Assembly: GCF_018919395.1 (NCBI RefSeq)
Contig: NZ_JAHLME010000002.1
Coordinates: forward strand, 908,182 to 972,181
DNA length: 64,000 nucleotides
From: Geomonas azotofigens
Lineage (GTDB): Bacteria > Desulfobacterota > Desulfuromonadia > Geobacterales > Geobacteraceae
Reading direction: 5' to 3'
The notes under the pieces were generated by a model. That model worked only from the letters and a program-made list of their open reading frames with translations, had not been told where the DNA came from and ran no database searches. Positions 62,107 to 64,000 of the stretch are shown here, one piece after another. Position 1 is the stretch's first letter. Each line of letters starts with the position of its first letter. The position numbers and the translations under genes were made by a program.

Positions 62107-64000
62107 TTACTGTCTTCGGCAAAGGCTCCCGGCTATAACGGCCTGCCCCAGGGCAAGGCCACCGTCGTTGGGCGGCACCAGCCGGTGGCAATAAACTCTA
62201 AATTCCTCGGCCGCCAACCGCTCCGCCACGTCCTCGGTCAACAGCCGGTTCTGAAACACCCCTCCGGACAGGACCACCCGGTCCAGCCCACGTGCCGCTC
62301 TGATCAGTCCGCACATCTCCACGATCGCGGCCGCGACGGTCCGGTGGAAGGCACGGGCGATGTCGGCGCGGCTCCTGCCGGCGGCAAGGTCGGCGCAGAT
62401 GGCCGCGACGGCCGGTCCGAAGTCCAGGACATCTCCCGCCTCCCCGGTCACCAGGTACGGATATGGCTCGCTCACCCTCCCCGTCTCCGCCAGCGCCTCC
62501 AGCTCGATGGCGGCCTGCCCCTCGTAGCTGATCCGCTGCCGGACCCCCAGCAGGGCCGAAACGGCATCGAAGAGCCTGCCGCAGCTCGACGTGAGCGGCG
62601 CGTTGATCCCCTTCTCCAGCATCTTCAAAAAGAGCGGACGATCGGCCTCCTGCACCTGCTCGCAGACGGCCAACGGCTGCATGAACAGCTCGGCGCCGTG
62701 CAACCGGAACAGCGCCGAGAGCGCCATACGGAAAGGCTCCTTGACCGCCGCATCGCCCCCCGGCATGCGCATCGGCGCAAAGTAGCCGCGCCGCTCGAAA
62801 CCTTGGTAGCCGCCGACCAGGAATTCGCCTCCCCAGATGGTGCCGTCGCTGCCGTAGCCGGTGCCGTCCAGGATCACCCCGATCACATCGCCGTCGAGGG
62901 CGTTCTCCGCCATGCAGGAAGCCATGTGTGCGTGGTGGTGCTGCACCGCGACGCACGGCAGTCCCAGCCCCTGCCCGTACACCGTGGAGAGGTAGTCCGG
63001 ATGTAGGTCGTGGGCTACCACCTCGGGAGCGATCTCCAGCAGCCGCTGCAAGTGCCCCGCGCTTTCCTCCAGCGAGGCCATGGTGGCCGCGTTCTTCAAG
63101 TCGCCGATGTGTTGGCTCATGAAGCCCCGCGCGCCGCGGGTGAGGCAGAGGGTGGCCTTCAACTCGGCACCCAGCGCCAGCACGCTGGCCTGTTCGCCCG
63201 GTAGCGCCAGCGCGCGCGGCACGTAGCCGCGCGAGCGGCGTAAAAATAGCGGTTCGCCACGGTACAGGCGGATCACCGAATCGTCGGTCCGGGTGTGGAT
63301 CTCCCGGTCGTTGGTCAGGAACAGGTCCGCTATCCCCGAGAGCATCCGAAGCGCATCGTCGTCCCGGTAGGCAATGGGCTCGTCCGACAGGTTGCCGCTG
63401 GTCATCACCAGGGGGCCGCCGAAGCCGAGCGCCAGGAGGTGCTGCAGCGGGTTGCCCGGCAGCATGAAGCCAAACCAGCCGTTGCCCGGGGCCACCAGTT
63501 CGGCTACCGGCGTCTGCGGCAGCTTCCTCATCAGAACGATGGGACGCTCCACTCCCTCCAGCAGCCGTCCCTCCAGGTCCGAGCAGAGCACGTGGCGCCG
63601 CACCGAGTCGAGGTCCGCGGCGAGCATGGCGAATGGCTTCTCGTCCCGCTTCTTGCGTCGGCGCAACAACCCCACCGCCGCCTCGCTGCAGGCGTCGACC
63701 GCCAGGTGATATCCCCCCACCCCTTTCACCGCGACGATCCGCCCCTCCCTGAGCGCCGCGAGCGCCTGCTCCAAGGGATTCCCGGCAACGGCGACGCCGT
63801 CACGATCGACGAGGCTCAAGCGCGGGCCGCAGACCGGGCAGGCATTGGGCTGGGCATGAAAGCGGCGGTGCAACGGGTCGTGGTACTCGGCCAGGCAGTC
63901 GTCGCACATGGCGAAGCCGGCCATGGTGGTGGCGGGACGGTCGTAGGGAATGCCGGTGATGATGGAGTAGCGCGGGCCGCAGTTGGTGCAGTTGATGAAC
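62107..64000 (-). CDS. hypF: Carbamoyltransferase HypF (5' end cut by window edge)
   Basis: Hydrogenase maturation enzyme delivering carbamoyl for the CN ligand. About 631 residues are visible. Zinc fingers NCTNCGPRYSI and MCDDCLAEYHD...CPVCG, then the YrdC-like domain (EQALAALREGRIVAVKGVGGYHLA), then the Kae1-like domain (HDLHPDYLST, QHHHAHMASCMAEN, DGTGYGSDGTIWGGE). The N-terminal acylphosphatase domain would be beyond the edge. Leads hypF-C-D-E. Confidence 0.96.
   Translation of the reverse strand, partial: FINCTNCGPRYSIITGIPYDRPATTMAGFAMCDDCLAEYHDPLHRRFHAQPNACPVCGPRLSLVDRDGVAVAGNPLEQALAALREGRIVAVKGVGGYHLAVDACSEAAVGLLRRRKKRDEKPFAMLAADLDSVRRHVLCSDLEGRLLEGVERPIVLMRKLPQTPVAELVAPGNGWFGFMLPGNPLQHLLALGFGGPLVMTSGNLSDEPIAYRDDDALRMLSGIADLFLTNDREIHTRTDDSVIRLYRGEPLFLRRSRGYVPRALALPGEQASVLALGAELKATLCLTRGARGFMSQHIGDLKNAATMASLEESAGHLQRLLEIAPEVVAHDLHPDYLSTVYGQGLGLPCVAVQHHHAHMASCMAENALDGDVIGVILDGTGYGSDGTIWGGEFLVGGYQGFERRGYFAPMRMPGGDAAVKEPFRMALSALFRLHGAELFMQPLAVCEQVQEADRPLFLKMLEKGINAPLTSSCGRLFDAVSALLGVRQRISYEGQAAIELEALAETGRVSEPYPYLVTGEAGDVLDFGPAVAAICADLAAGRSRADIARAFHRTVAAAIVEMCGLIRAARGLDRVVLSGGVFQNRLLTEDVAERLAAEEFRVYCHRLVPPNDGGLALGQAVIAGSLCRRQ

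Overview
The window reads as chromosome of a Geobacter-type deltaproteobacterium (order Geobacterales, close to Citrifermentans/Geomonas). Grounds: high G+C; korDABC 2-oxoglutarate:ferredoxin oxidoreductase; a type III glutamine synthetase beside glnBA; a lipoprotein decaheme cytochrome paired with an MtrB-like porin; a GGDEF response regulator next to hisS and comEC; MucR-type and MshEN-receiver regulators; and a hyp hydrogenase-maturation cluster. The species call is inference from gene content.

Layout. 1-2.7 kb: gluQ (cut by the left edge), ppnP, a small helical protein and a lipoprotein. 2.7-7.3 kb: nitrogen assimilation, with glnB-glnA on a sigma70-type promoter and glnN (GSIII) behind a sigma54-type promoter and a leader hairpin. 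7.3-12.4 kb: an M23 peptidase, hrpB, a HAD phosphatase and a PAP2 phosphatase. 12.4-12.6 kb: tRNA-Glu and tRNA-Gln. 12.6-15.5 kb: korDABC, divergent from a mucR-like gene. 16-22 kb: an rRNA pseudouridine synthase, a beta-propeller protein, a DUF445 protein and a large lipoprotein, then a gene-free stretch with a CRP/FNR-like palindrome, a possible structured RNA and a strong terminator. 22-27.7 kb: accA, dnaE, pirin. 27.8-35 kb: hisS, a GGDEF response regulator with the Hypr (cyclic AMP-GMP synthase) serine, comEC, a Fis-like regulator and a radical SAM protein. 35-43.2 kb: a lipid-synthesis operon (yceD-rpmF-plsX-fabH-fabD-fabG-acpP-fabF-rpiB-glyA). 43-51 kb: sppA, a phosphodiesterase, a Cys-tailed protein and a five-gene operon: ABC ATPase, decaheme cytochrome, outer-membrane barrel, ABC-type binding protein, receiver. 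51-55.2 kb: CoA-binding and membrane proteins, then a deacetylase-family operon ending in a 31-residue membrane peptide. 55.4-59.5 kb: amt (sigma54-type promoter), an MshEN-receiver protein, a class III aminotransferase and a PilZ protein. 59.5-64 kb: hypF (cut by the right edge), hypC, hypD, hypE.

Three themes link the genes. Nitrogen status is handled by glnB/glnA, glnN and amt; the last two carry sigma54-type promoters. Cyclic-dinucleotide signalling appears in the GGDEF, MshEN-receiver and PilZ proteins. Redox metabolism appears in Kor, the cytochrome-porin operon and the Hyp proteins. Several intergenic gaps hold long inverted repeats that look like dispersed genomic repeats.

The most interesting items are the Hypr-type GGDEF protein (29287-30666), the ABC/decaheme/porin/receiver operon (45488-50980) with a gene lacking a normal start codon, the deacetylase operon with its 31-residue peptide, and the possible RNA gene near 21.96-22.21 kb. 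No CRISPR array, transposase or prophage was seen.
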